A stretch of 64,000 nt of DNA, from the NCBI GenBank assembly GCA_049514215.1, contig JBEKVI010000009.1:1-64000 (forward strand). The letters run 5' to 3'. The notes beneath the pieces were generated by a model. That model was not told the DNA's origin, did not search any database, and worked only from the letters and a program-made list of their open reading frames with translations. Made by a program: the position numbers and the translations under genes. Positions within the stretch are counted from its first letter, which is position 1; each line of letters begins with the position of its first letter. The DNA comes from BOG-994 sp049514215. GTDB taxonomy: Bacteria > Pseudomonadota > Gammaproteobacteria > Burkholderiales > Burkholderiaceae_D. This document shows positions 53,321-62,737 of this stretch, one piece after another.

Positions 53321-55501
53321 CTAGAAGCGGTCCTTTGATTCCAAGTTCGCTTCCACTTCGGCGCGCGAGCGCCATACAGGACGGAGTATCCCCTCTGAGA
53401 GCAGCGGAAGCTGGTCAGACCGGTGAGGCGATCCCGGCTGCGAGCTCTCCCCGTAGGAAAGCAGCACCTTGGCACGCAGCGGGTGCTCGAAGCTCACGAG
53501 CGCGACGTAGGTAGCGCCGAAAATGGCACGCCGCGTGTTGCCCTGCAACGGCCCGAAATCGATCACGTTAAAGACGCCCAGCCGACCCGGCCCTCCGCTT
53601 GCAGGCAGGTCCACTTCGTCGATTTTCAGGCGCATGACCTCGCCCCACGGAGTATCGAGCGCGCCGTAGTTCGATCGCATGTTCCGCGCGGCCGCATCGA
53701 GCGCCTGCACGGCGGCTTGGGGATCGGCCAGCCCTGCCGGAGTGGACAGCGGCTCGCTGCGATTGAGGCGCTCTTTAAAGCCCTCTGCGGCGTAACCGTT
53801 CACCGCACCGGGCTGGGCGGTCCACTCGAGAAAAAGGAGCGCTCCCCGACTTTGGGCATCGGTTTTACGATCCCAGTGGGCCAGGACCTCGGAGGCTTCC
53901 TTGGCGCTATCGTCACCCCCCTTTTCGACGGCATCGAAAAGGGCTGGCAGGATCCGGTCCGCCAGTTCCGAGCGGGTCGACCACTTGTCCGCCTCCAGCT
54001 CTTCGAAGCTGATCTTGGGCGAACCTGAGAGCATGCGCAGCGCGCGCGCCATGCGCAAGTCGACGCGTTCGGCCGGAATCGAACTGGCATAAGGTGTCGG
54101 ATCGAAAGCCTGCGGCCAGGCGGCATCCCAAGGCGGGTCATTGGAGTTCTGCACGAAGCCCACCGGCGGGTCGATCACTTTGGGCAGCGCATTGAAGGGA
54201 AGATATGCGTTCCAAAGGGTCTTGGCAGTGTCACCTGGCACCGTGCCCGACCAGAACTTCAGATCTCCAAAAGCATGGCGGGGGATGAGGGCGTTGTAGA
54301 GATACTCGATGTGACCGTCGCGATCGGCATAGAGAATGTTGAATGTGGGAATCTGGAGCATGCGCAGCGCGCCTTGAAATCCTGCAAAGTCACGGGCGGT
54401 TGCCATACGCCAGTACTCCTCCAGAGCAAAGGGGCGATCGAGCCCGGCAACACGCATCGCAATGGGCGCGCCATCGCGCTCGGCCACGACCGGCCCTTGG
54501 ACCGTTGTTCGCACTGTCACGTCCTGTGTCTGCAAGCTCCCATCAGGCTCGCGAGTTTTCAACTCGACATGACGCGTCTGAAACGGCAGCACCTGATCAT
54601 CGAATCGATATCCTCCAGGGGCCGTTGCGATGCGATAGAACGTCACAGCGCTCGGGCTATTGACGGTATGGGTGAATCCCAGGTAGTCGCTAAAGACAAA
54701 GCGCAGAACGGGCAGACCGACTTGCGTGGCTCCATAGAGATCCAACCCCGGAGCGTGCAGCTGAGCCTCGTAGTAGGTCGCCCAACCCGGCGTCCAGGGC
54801 AGGTGCGGGTTCATGAGGAGCATCGCGTGTCCACTTGCCGAGCGGCTGGGTGCAATCGCCCAGCCATTACTGCCGGGGGCTTCCGAGGCGGGCAGCTCCG
54901 TGTCACGAGGCACTCGGTTCACAATCTCGCTAGGGGCTGCATAGGTGAACTGGAAAAGCCGCTGTGCATAGGCGAGAACATCGACTGCCGAGACCGGAAA
55001 GACCTCGCGGGCCTGTGGCGAGAATGCCTGCGGATGCTGGGCCGCGTAGTCATTGATACCGGCGGCAAAGGCCTCGAGATCCGCCCGAAAACGGGGTGTC
55101 TGTTGCTGAAGCCACAGCGTCGCACGGGCCGGGACATCGTTGACGATCATCCAGCGGTCGTTGGCCAGTTCAGCTTCACCGAAGTATTCGGCGGCCCGTC
55201 CCCGGGCCTGCGCGTAGAGCTTGGCCAGAATCTCGCCGTGACTTTTGGCCTGGGCCCATCCAAATCCGTAAAATAGGTCCCTCACCGACTTGGCATAGAC
55301 GTGCGGAACTCCGTATCGGTCCCAGAGCACCTCGGATCCCGGGGTCGGGTGATACGCTTGGGGGAGATCGGCTGTGTGCCCGTGGCGCGCGTCCTGTGCC
55401 AAGGTCGGGTCCGCCAGGAGCCAGGCTAGGAAAATCAGAACGCATCGCAGGGGCGGGCACAACCCACAAGGCGATGGACCAGGCTTGGAGTCTCGAATCA
55501 T
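53321..55501 (-). CDS. Penicillin acylase family protein (Ntn hydrolase)
   Basis: 726 residues with an N-terminal signal (CVLIFLAWLLADPTLAQ). The alpha-subunit starts VLWDRYGVPHVYAKSVRDLF, YGFGWAQAKSHGE. The processing site and nucleophile lie in EAPGSNGWAIAPSRSASG: the Ser of GSNGW becomes the N-terminal nucleophile of the beta-subunit. Further marks: LLMNPHLPWTPG and FVFSDYLGFTHTVNSPSA. These periplasmic enzymes cleave amide bonds in penicillins or acyl-homoserine lactones. Which it cleaves here is not known. Divergent from a prolyl oligopeptidase gene. Confidence 0.92.
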   Translation of the reverse strand: MIRDSKPGPSPCGLCPPLRCVLIFLAWLLADPTLAQDARHGHTADLPQAYHPTPGSEVLWDRYGVPHVYAKSVRDLFYGFGWAQAKSHGEILAKLYAQARGRAAEYFGEAELANDRWMIVNDVPARATLWLQQQTPRFRADLEAFAAGINDYAAQHPQAFSPQAREVFPVSAVDVLAYAQRLFQFTYAAPSEIVNRVPRDTELPASEAPGSNGWAIAPSRSASGHAMLLMNPHLPWTPGWATYYEAQLHAPGLDLYGATQVGLPVLRFVFSDYLGFTHTVNSPSAVTFYRIATAPGGYRFDDQVLPFQTRHVELKTREPDGSLQTQDVTVRTTVQGPVVAERDGAPIAMRVAGLDRPFALEEYWRMATARDFAGFQGALRMLQIPTFNILYADRDGHIEYLYNALIPRHAFGDLKFWSGTVPGDTAKTLWNAYLPFNALPKVIDPPVGFVQNSNDPPWDAAWPQAFDPTPYASSIPAERVDLRMARALRMLSGSPKISFEELEADKWSTRSELADRILPALFDAVEKGGDDSAKEASEVLAHWDRKTDAQSRGALLFLEWTAQPGAVNGYAAEGFKERLNRSEPLSTPAGLADPQAAVQALDAAARNMRSNYGALDTPWGEVMRLKIDEVDLPASGGPGRLGVFNVIDFGPLQGNTRRAIFGATYVALVSFEHPLRAKVLLSYGESSQPGSPHRSDQLPLLSEGILRPVWRSRAEVEANLESKDRF

Positions 55502-55549
55502 GCGAGCAGGTTCAGTCTTCAGTGTCCTTGCAACGGAGCATAAGGTGGA

Positions 55550-57838
55550 ATGCCGAAATCATCTATCTTCCGGTGTCGGCTTCTGTGCAAGTGGGCAAGC
55601 CGGCGCACGCCGATCAGCCCCGCCCCCAAGCATTTTGACGCGGTCCGAGACGTGCTGGTGAGCCCTTTGCCGAAGCAGCCCGCCCGCGCTATATTTGCCG
55701 CTTGCCTTTTCCCGGGGCTCGCAATCTCCTCCCTTGTATCTTCCTTCGCGCTGGCGGCAGGCTATCCTGAGACGCCGGCTCGACCCGTGACGGATGTCTA
55801 TCACGGCGTGGCCGTCACCGACGCCTATCAGTGGCTCGAGGACACTCAAAGCCCCGAAGTCAAAAGCTGGGTCGGCGCGCAAAACGCACGCTCGCGCCAC
55901 TTTCTCGACGCCCTGCCCCAGAGGGCCGGCGTGAAAAAGGAAATCGAATCCATGATGGGTAGCGGACATGTCTCGCGCCGCTACTTCACCTACACGGGGG
56001 GGCACCTGTTCGCCATGAAGGAGCAGTCGCCTAAAAACCAGAGAATGCTGGTGCTACTCGATAGCCCATCGAATGTACGAGCCGAACGCACGATCATCGA
56101 CCCGAACCTGATCGATCCGCGCGGACGCACGACCATCGACTGGTACGTGCCCTCCCAGGACGGCCACCTGGTTGCGGCCTCGCTATCCGAAAACGGAAGC
56201 GAGGATGGCACGGTCTATGTCTACGAAGTCGCAACCGGAAAAAGACTCGCCGATGTCGTACCCAGGGCTCAGTATCCGACCGGCGGGGGAAGTCTTGTCT
56301 GGTCCCCGGACAATGCCGGCTTCCTCTACACGCGCTATCCGCAAGGCACCGAGCGCGCGAAAGAAGACCGCAATTTCTTCCAACGGGTCTATTTCCACCG
56401 GCTCGGGACCCCGGCTTCGAGCGATCGCTACGTGATCGGAGCGGAATTTCCGCGCGTGGCTGAGATCGCCTTGCAATCGAGCGATGACGGACAGTACGTG
56501 CTGGCCGATGTCGCCAACGGGGACGGCGGCGAGCACGCATTTTACCTCCGGCACAAAGACGGGCACTGGACGCGCCTTGCCGACTTCAAAGACGGTTTTC
56601 GCAACGCCGTCTTTGGCCGCGATGGACGGATCTACGTCGTGGCGAGCGCAGGAAGTCCGCGCGGACAGATCGCGGCGTTCGACCCCGCCGGTCTTCTGGA
56701 AGGCTTCTCGGACGCGCGGATCATCATCCCCGAAAGCGAAGAGGTGATCGAGCGCGTGGTTGCCGGCCAGTCGCGCGTCTACGTCGAGTACCTGGCCGGT
56801 GGCCCAACCGAGATCCGGATGTTCGGTCAGGATGGGCGCTATTACGGGCGCCTTGGGTCTTTGCCAATTGGATCGGCGGAAATCGGATGCGTCCTGCAGA
56901 AAGACGCCCTCCTTTTTGGCAACGAGAGCTATACGCGCGCCTTTGCCTGGTACGTGTTCGAGGGAGGTGATGTCGCGATCAAGCCGGTCAGGACCCACTT
57001 GAGCGACGAGCCCGTCTACACCCAAGACGGCGAGCTTCGCGACGCCGAGGCCGTGCGCGAATTCGCGACCTCGGCAGACGGCACCCGCATTCCCATGACG
57101 CTCATCTATCCTGCCGGAATGAATCTCGACGGCTCCCATCCCACGCTTTTGACGGCCTATGGTGGTTACGGGATTTCCCTGTCGCCCCGGTTCTCGCGCG
57201 ATGTGGCGTTGTGGGTGCGGCACGGCGGCGTGTTTGCCGTGGCGAACTTAAGGGGCGGTGGCGAATTGGGTGAAGAATGGCATCGGGCGGGCTACCTCAC
57301 CCACAAGCAGAACGTGTTTGAGGACTTCATCGCGTGCGCAACGCACCTCGTGGAGCGGGGCTATACCTCGAAGCGACGGCTTGCGATCCGAGGCGGAAGT
57401 AACGGTGGCCTTTTGATGGGAGCCGTCACCGTGCAGCGTCCCGAACTCTTTCGGGCCGTGGTCAGCGACGTGGGCATCTACGACATGCTGCGCGTGGAGC
57501 GCACTCCCAACGGTGCATTTAATGTCACTGAATATGGCTCCGTCGAAGACGCTCTCCAGTTTGAGGCTCTTTACGCCTATTCTCCCTTTCATCACGTCAT
57601 CGACGGCACGCACTATCCCGCGATGTTGCTCACGACCGGCGAGCACGATGGGCGGGTGGCGCCCTGGATGTCCTATAAGATGGCCGCGCGCCTGCAGGCT
57701 GCCGACCCCGTGGGCCAACCGATCCTGTTACGCGTGGCAGCCGATGAGGGGCATGGCATCGGGACGTCGCTGAGCGCCCGGATCGAAGAGTCGGCCGATG
57801 CCTTTGCCTTTCTTTTCGAAGAGCTCCAGATGCGCTAG
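55550..57838 (+). CDS. Prolyl oligopeptidase family serine peptidase (S9A)
   Basis: 762 residues from the first ATG. Its AAGGTGG site is unusually close, and later GTG codons near 55652, just before a signal-like segment (IFAACLFPGLAISSLVSSFA), are alternative starts. The propeller opens with YPETPARPVTDVYHGVAVTD, YQWLED. Catalytic triad: Ser in RGGSNGGLLMGAVTVQRPEL, Asp in TTGEHDGRVAPWMS, His in DEGHGIGTSL. It cuts short peptides after proline. Probably periplasmic. Divergent from the penicillin acylase gene with 48 bases between. Confidence 0.92.
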   Translation: MPKSSIFRCRLLCKWASRRTPISPAPKHFDAVRDVLVSPLPKQPARAIFAACLFPGLAISSLVSSFALAAGYPETPARPVTDVYHGVAVTDAYQWLEDTQSPEVKSWVGAQNARSRHFLDALPQRAGVKKEIESMMGSGHVSRRYFTYTGGHLFAMKEQSPKNQRMLVLLDSPSNVRAERTIIDPNLIDPRGRTTIDWYVPSQDGHLVAASLSENGSEDGTVYVYEVATGKRLADVVPRAQYPTGGGSLVWSPDNAGFLYTRYPQGTERAKEDRNFFQRVYFHRLGTPASSDRYVIGAEFPRVAEIALQSSDDGQYVLADVANGDGGEHAFYLRHKDGHWTRLADFKDGFRNAVFGRDGRIYVVASAGSPRGQIAAFDPAGLLEGFSDARIIIPESEEVIERVVAGQSRVYVEYLAGGPTEIRMFGQDGRYYGRLGSLPIGSAEIGCVLQKDALLFGNESYTRAFAWYVFEGGDVAIKPVRTHLSDEPVYTQDGELRDAEAVREFATSADGTRIPMTLIYPAGMNLDGSHPTLLTAYGGYGISLSPRFSRDVALWVRHGGVFAVANLRGGGELGEEWHRAGYLTHKQNVFEDFIACATHLVERGYTSKRRLAIRGGSNGGLLMGAVTVQRPELFRAVVSDVGIYDMLRVERTPNGAFNVTEYGSVEDALQFEALYAYSPFHHVIDGTHYPAMLLTTGEHDGRVAPWMSYKMAARLQAADPVGQPILLRVAADEGHGIGTSLSARIEESADAFAFLFEELQMR

Positions 57839-57899
57839 CGGGTTGTCGCCTCGCCGCCAAAAGCGGAAGGCTCACCCATGGGCAGATCGAGGCTCGCAG

Positions 57900-58157
57900 C
57901 TAGTGGGCTGCGCGTTTTAGTTCGTGCACGCCATTTTTAGCCGCGGTCGCAATCGAATGGCCGGCCTGTCGCAGTGCCGAGCCCAACTCGTGGCCCGCCT
58001 GGGCGAGCGCATGACCGCCCTGGCGCACTGCCGAGCCGAGCTCGCGCCCCGCCTGCTTGGCCCCCTCGGATACGCTACCCGAATCGGCAAACGCGTTCGT
58101 AGCGAGCGCACACACCAAGACCAGCGACCAAGGCAAGAATTTCTGGACCGGTTTCAT
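57900..58157 (-). CDS. Small secreted protein with helical repeats
   Basis: 85 residues from the ATG at 58157; the longer open frame adds 13 residues before a good signal peptide (FLPWSLVLVCALATNAFADS). The mature part has imperfect repeats: AGRELGSAVRQGGHALAQ, AGHELGSALRQAGHSIAT, then AAKNGVHEL. They are amphipathic, Ala/Gly-rich helices with a His near the end of each unit. No family is recognised with certainty. It lies between the peptidase gene and the molybdenum hydroxylase operon. Confidence 0.6.
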   Translation of the reverse strand: MKPVQKFLPWSLVLVCALATNAFADSGSVSEGAKQAGRELGSAVRQGGHALAQAGHELGSALRQAGHSIATAAKNGVHELKRAAH

Positions 58158-58221
58158 GACGAAATCATAGCATCCGCCGTTCCGTCCCGCAGCCACCGGG
58201 AATCGCCACGTCCGCGCGTTT

Positions 58222-60615
58222 CTAGATCTTGCCTAGGGCCGCTAGAAGCTTGAGCGGGGTTGCCGGCTGGCTTAAGACGCACGCCCCAAACGGAGCCAGA
58301 GCGTCATTGATCGCGTTCATGACGGCCGCAGGTGCGCCCGCGGTCCCGGCTTCGCCGGCCCCCTTGGCGCCCAAGCGGGAGGTGGCCGTGGGGGTCTCGA
58401 CATGCGCGACTTCGATGTCCGGCATCTCGGCTGCCATCGGCACCAAGTACTCGGCAAGACTGCCATTTTGAAGCAGACCTTGGTCGTCGTAGCGGCACTC
58501 CTCGAAGAGCGCGGCGCCGATCCCCTGCACGATCGCCCCCCGGATCTGCTCGTCTACGAGCATCGGATTGATCACTCTGCCGCAGTCCTCGACGGCCCAG
58601 TGGCGCAACAGCTTCACGAAGCCAGTGTCGACATCGACTTCGACGTAAGACGCTTGCACGCCGTTGGTGAAGATGAAGGGATACTCGCGCTGGGCGTAGT
58701 GGCGCGTGACCACCAGATCGGCCACGACGCCCTTGGGCAGGGTATCGGGCCTGAAATAGGCGATGCGTCCGAGTTCGCCCAACTCCAGGAGAACCGCCTC
58801 GGATTTCGCATCGCAAATGGCGCCCCTCACGAGCCGCAGCGATGCGACCTCGCGCGCAAGTATGTGGCCGGCGAGATCGAGAATGCGCTCCCTGAGCGCC
58901 AATCCCGACTGAAACACCGACTCACCCCCGATGCCCGCGCCCCGCGAGGCCCACGTGCCCCCGCCATAGGGCGTGACGTCGGTATCCCCGGTGATGACGC
59001 GCACGCTCGCAATGGGAACGCCCACCGCGTCGGCGGCGATCTGCGCGAAGATGCCTTCGCTGCCCTGGCCTTGTTCACCCACGCCCACCATGACCGTGAC
59101 GCTTCCGGAAGGATCGAGTCTCAAGGTCGCGCCATCTTGCGCCGAGATGCGGGCCCCTCCCACGCCATAGAAAGCCGCGCTCGGATTGGTGAGCTCGATG
59201 AGAACAGCAAAGCCGATTCCCCGGTAGACGCCCCGTTCGCGAAGTCGCACCTGCTCTTGCCGCAATCCCTCGTAGTCCATGAGTTGTTCGATTCTTCGCA
59301 GACACGCCTCGTGGGATAGCCCCTCGAGCTGAATGCCCGAGGCCCCGGCGCGGGGATAGCTGCCATCGGCCATGACATTGCGTCTTCTAAGTTCCAGAGG
59401 ATCGGCCCCGAGTTTTTGGGCGAGCAGATCGACCAGTCCTTCGGTGACGGCACAGGCGATCGGGTGGCCCACCCCGCGGTACTGGCAGGTTGGAGGTTTG
59501 TTCTGAAAGACCACCTGCAGCCGTCCCCGGTATTGTTCGTGGCCATAAGGTCCGCCCACTAGATTCAAGACCTGGTTGCCTTCGATTGCACTGGTGCGCG
59601 GAAACATGGAGTAAGGCCCGATCCCCGTGAGATCGTCGATCTCGAAGCCCAGGATCTGACCGTCCTGGGTCGAGGCGATTCGCCCTCGGACACGATGTTC
59701 GCGCGCGTGGATATCACTGACAAAGGACTCGAGCCGGTCGGCTACGAATTTGACCGGGCGCTTTAGCATGATGCTCAGAGCAACCGTCGCGAAGTCCTCG
59801 GGATATGCGTGCACCTTGATCCCGAACGAGCCGCCCACGTCCTTGCAGATCACGCGCACAGCAGACTCCTCCAGGCCGAACTGGCGCGCGTAGAGGTCTT
59901 GCATCATGTGCGGCGCCTGATGCGAGTGATAGACGGTCAAGCGGCGGTCCGCCGAATGCCAGTCCGCGATCTGGCAACGGGGCTCGAGCGTGACGCCGGT
60001 GTGCCGCGCAAACTCGAACGTCGCCTCGGCGATGACGTCGGCGCGGCAAAACGCCGCATCCACGCCACCGGTGTCGATCGCTCTTTCAAAACAGAGGTTG
60101 TCGTGCAACTCCGGATGGATGGGAGGAGTGGCCGGATCGAGTGCGGCCTCCATCGAGACCAGGGCGGGCAGCTCCTCCCACTCGACCCTCAGATACTGGA
60201 GTGCATCTTCGGCCTCATGGCGCGTGCGCGCGACGACCGCTGCGACCGCTTCGCCCTGCCACAAGGCACGCTCCAGGGCGAGCGGATATTGGGGAGCGGA
60301 CTTCATCCCCTTCAGGTGGGACAGGGTCGCGACCCAGGGTTTGCAAAGGCCCGCGATTTCATGTCCGTCCACCACGGCCAATACGCCTGGCATCATCACC
60401 GAGAAACTTTTATCGATCGAGACGATCCGCGCATGGGCCACGGGCGATCTCCAGAACACGACGTGCGCCATGCGGGGCAGCTCAATGTCGTCGACGTAGG
60501 TGCCCTGACCCGTCAGAAGGCGCCGCGCCCCCTCGCGCGCCACGCTCTGACCGATGTAACGCTGGTCTTCCGTGAGACTGGGCAGGCCCATCGGGGCCTT
60601 TTCGGGGGCATTCAT
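58222..60615 (-). CDS. Molybdenum hydroxylase large subunit (xanthine dehydrogenase family, CoxL-like)
   Basis: 797 residues from the ATG at 60615, which overlaps the small-subunit stop by four bases (ATGA). The start EDQRYIGQSVAREGARRLLT is typical. Cofactor-binding marks: VCKDVGG-like VICKDVGGSFGIKVHAYPED, the active-site loop PTCQYRGVGHPIA, VGVGEQGQGSEGIF and, near the end, GAKGAGEAGTAGAP with the catalytic Glu. The active loop is form II-like (no CSFR), so it is not a true CO dehydrogenase. It oxidises an aromatic, aldehyde or N-heterocycle by adding oxygen from water. Last of the four-gene operon. Confidence 0.95.
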   Translation of the reverse strand: MNAPEKAPMGLPSLTEDQRYIGQSVAREGARRLLTGQGTYVDDIELPRMAHVVFWRSPVAHARIVSIDKSFSVMMPGVLAVVDGHEIAGLCKPWVATLSHLKGMKSAPQYPLALERALWQGEAVAAVVARTRHEAEDALQYLRVEWEELPALVSMEAALDPATPPIHPELHDNLCFERAIDTGGVDAAFCRADVIAEATFEFARHTGVTLEPRCQIADWHSADRRLTVYHSHQAPHMMQDLYARQFGLEESAVRVICKDVGGSFGIKVHAYPEDFATVALSIMLKRPVKFVADRLESFVSDIHAREHRVRGRIASTQDGQILGFEIDDLTGIGPYSMFPRTSAIEGNQVLNLVGGPYGHEQYRGRLQVVFQNKPPTCQYRGVGHPIACAVTEGLVDLLAQKLGADPLELRRRNVMADGSYPRAGASGIQLEGLSHEACLRRIEQLMDYEGLRQEQVRLRERGVYRGIGFAVLIELTNPSAAFYGVGGARISAQDGATLRLDPSGSVTVMVGVGEQGQGSEGIFAQIAADAVGVPIASVRVITGDTDVTPYGGGTWASRGAGIGGESVFQSGLALRERILDLAGHILAREVASLRLVRGAICDAKSEAVLLELGELGRIAYFRPDTLPKGVVADLVVTRHYAQREYPFIFTNGVQASYVEVDVDTGFVKLLRHWAVEDCGRVINPMLVDEQIRGAIVQGIGAALFEECRYDDQGLLQNGSLAEYLVPMAAEMPDIEVAHVETPTATSRLGAKGAGEAGTAGAPAAVMNAINDALAPFGACVLSQPATPLKLLAALGKI

Positions 60616-61118
60616 GGTTCGCTCTCCGAGGCAGCTGCCGTTTTGCGCGCTCGGAGGACGTCGCACACGGCATCAACGATCGCGTGGTAACCGGTGCAGC
60701 GGCAGTAGTTCCCCGACACCCAAAGGCGCACGTCCTCCCGGCTCGCCTCGGGCCTGCACGCGACCAGTTCCGCAGCCGCAAGCAGCATCCCCGATGAGCA
60801 GAATCCGCACTGCATCGCGTTGTGTGCGAGAAACGCGGCCTGGAGGTCCGCCACGACGGGATCATCTCCAAGCCCCTCGATCGTATCGATCCGACAGCCG
60901 TCGGCCTGCACCGCCAAAACGAGGCATCCGCGCACGATCTTTCCGTCGATGCGCACCGTGCACGCACCGCACACCCCGTGCTCGCAACCCAGGTGCGCGC
61001 CGGTGAGCCGAAGTGTGCGCCGCAAGAAGTCGACGAGATGCTCCCGCGGCTCGGCGCGATGGCGCTCGCGCTGGCCATTGACGGTCAGAGTGATCGTTCG
61101 GGTTTCGTCGGCGTTCAC
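60612..61118 (-). CDS. Molybdenum hydroxylase small subunit, two [2Fe-2S] clusters (CoxS-like)
   Basis: 168 residues. Ferredoxin-type cluster: HLGCEHGVCGACTVRIDG, later Cys in GCLVLAVQADG. Second cluster: MQCGFCSSGMLLAAAE with NYCRCTGYHAIVDAV. It passes electrons from the molybdenum site to FAD. It overlaps both neighbouring genes by four bases, so the three subunits are tightly coupled. Confidence 0.95.
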   Translation of the reverse strand: MNADETRTITLTVNGQRERHRAEPREHLVDFLRRTLRLTGAHLGCEHGVCGACTVRIDGKIVRGCLVLAVQADGCRIDTIEGLGDDPVVADLQAAFLAHNAMQCGFCSSGMLLAAAELVACRPEASREDVRLWVSGNYCRCTGYHAIVDAVCDVLRARKTAAASESEP

Positions 61119-61999
61119 TCAGATGTCCTGACCGGAGATTCCAGGGTCGCCAAGACCCGGCGCAGAAGTACGCCGGCCAGGTGACGTTTCATCGCCGCCG
61201 GATACAGGGGATCCGGGGCGGACTCGAGCGCCACGCTGAGTTCGTCCTGCGCGATCCCTAGCGCGTGCGCGATGTGTGTGGGATCGATCGGCTTTCCTTC
61301 GAGATAGAGTTCCGTCTGGCGCGCGCGAACCGGAGTGACGCCCACCCCCAGGTAGGCGAGCCTGACGCGCGTGAGCCGGTCGGCCACGCGCGCTGCCCCT
61401 CCTGCAAGACCGACGATCGCGTAGTCGCCATGTCTGCGGGCGAGTTCATCGAAGGCGAAGGATTCGTTCAAGTCACAGCAGGGTATTTCGGCTGCAACCA
61501 GGATCTCCCCGGGCTTTAGGGCGGTCGTAAACAGGCCCAGAAAGAACTCCTTTGCGGCAATGCGTCGTTCGCCCCCGCGGCCCACCGCGATGAACTCCGC
61601 CTCGAGCGCGAGAGTGCACGCGGGCCACTCGGCGGCGGGATCGGCATAGGCGATCGAGCCGCCAAAGGTGCCGCGATTGCGGATCGCACGGTGCGCGATA
61701 TGGGGTGCTGCGAGCTTAAGCAGCGGCGCGTGCTGCGCGATTACGGGCGACTCTTCGATTTCGGTATGGGTGGCAAGCGCCCCCACGCGCAGCTTTCCCG
61801 AGTTAACCGAGATCCCGGCCAGACCGGGCAAGCGCCGGATGTCAATCAGCAGCGCCGGTTCTGACAAGCGCATGTTCAGGGTCGCAACCAAGGTCTGGCC
61901 ACCGGCCACGATGCGTGCTTCATCACCGTACTCGTCCAATAGCGTGAAGACTTCGTCCAGGTGATGAACGCTCACGAACTCGAAGGCGGGCGCTTTCAT
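61115..61999 (-). CDS. Molybdenum hydroxylase medium subunit, FAD-binding (CoxM-like)
   Basis: 294 residues. FAD-binding motifs: ARIVAGGQTLVATLNMRLSE near residue 30 and RNRGTFGGSIAYADPAAEWP near residue 108, with IDIRRLPGLAGI between. A C-terminal CO_deh_flav_C domain (EIPCCDLNESFAFDELARRH) follows. It takes electrons from the iron-sulphur subunit and hands them to the final acceptor. Overlaps the small-subunit gene (ATGA). Confidence 0.95.
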   Translation of the reverse strand: MKAPAFEFVSVHHLDEVFTLLDEYGDEARIVAGGQTLVATLNMRLSEPALLIDIRRLPGLAGISVNSGKLRVGALATHTEIEESPVIAQHAPLLKLAAPHIAHRAIRNRGTFGGSIAYADPAAEWPACTLALEAEFIAVGRGGERRIAAKEFFLGLFTTALKPGEILVAAEIPCCDLNESFAFDELARRHGDYAIVGLAGGAARVADRLTRVRLAYLGVGVTPVRARQTELYLEGKPIDPTHIAHALGIAQDELSVALESAPDPLYPAAMKRHLAGVLLRRVLATLESPVRTSE

Positions 62000-62006
62000 C
62001 GGGGGC

Positions 62007-62633
62007 CTAGTGCTTGATGAACGAGCCGATCAGGACCCCGAGGGCGGTGGAGGCAACGCCAAGCCCGAACCAAAGGATGCGCCCGCGTTCGGCGAGCTCG
62101 GCGGCAACCGCTGGCGGTGCTCTTAGGGGCGCCGCCCGATTCGGCGCTTCAAGCTCGTAGGCTCTGATGGATTCCTCGCCTTGGACCGGGTCCAACGAGG
62201 ACACCTTCTGGCCGAACGTCTTGAAGAACCGCTCGGCCATCTCGCGCGCCGAGGCATCCACCAGCCGCCCGCCCAGTTGACCGAGTTTGCCGCCCAGTGT
62301 GGCCTCGGTCGTGTACGCCAGGGAAGTCGCCTCTCCCACATCGGCAAGGGTGACCTCCGAGACGCCCTTCGCGAAACCGGCAGCACCCCCGGTCCCCTCG
62401 AATTCGAGTCGGTAACCCTCGTTTTCCTGCGCATGCGAGATCAGGATCTTGCCCACGAATCGGGCCCGCACGGGTCCGAGCCGGACTGCGACCCGCGCGA
62501 GCATTTCGCGCTCGGATACGGCTTTGACTTCTTCGCAACCGGGAATGCACAAGGCCAAGAGTGCAGGATCGTTAAGCGCGCGCCAGACGATCGGACGCGC
62601 CGCCAAAATCGTCACCTGCCCTTTCATCTCCAT
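62007..62633 (-). CDS. CoxG-like SRPBCC protein with C-terminal membrane anchor
   Basis: 208 residues from the ATG at 62633 (GGGGGAA before it); the open frame runs further to 62849, into the divergent promoter. The CoxG start VTILAARPIVWRALNDPALL, ALCIPGCEEV is clear, followed by FEGTGGAAGFAKGVSEVTLA. The C-terminus is a hydrophobic anchor (ILWFGLGVASTALGVLIGSF). CoxG recruits CO dehydrogenase to the membrane, so this protein probably ties the hydroxylase to the respiratory chain. First gene of the four-gene operon. Confidence 0.92.
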   Translation of the reverse strand: MEMKGQVTILAARPIVWRALNDPALLALCIPGCEEVKAVSEREMLARVAVRLGPVRARFVGKILISHAQENEGYRLEFEGTGGAAGFAKGVSEVTLADVGEATSLAYTTEATLGGKLGQLGGRLVDASAREMAERFFKTFGQKVSSLDPVQGEESIRAYELEAPNRAAPLRAPPAVAAELAERGRILWFGLGVASTALGVLIGSFIKH

Positions 62634-62681
62634 GGCGCTTCCCCCATTGCGTTCACGGCTATCATAATCCATCGAAAAGAA

Positions 62682-62701
62682 TATTGACCAACTGGTAAAT
62701 A
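62682..62701. promoter_or_regulatory. Probable TetR operator between the hydroxylase operon and tetR
   Basis: TATTGACCA-AC-TGGTAAATA is an inverted repeat with one mismatched pair. It lies midway between the divergent starts at 62633 and 62738, the usual place for a self-regulating TetR repressor site. Confidence 0.7.
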
Positions 62702-62737
62702 ACGCTAGAATCGGTCGGGAACCAAAGAGGTGGATCC

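Noticed and set aside
58222..61999. Aerobic CO dehydrogenase
   Set aside because: The large subunit lacks the CSFR active-site loop of true CO dehydrogenases; the loop here reads CQYRGVG.
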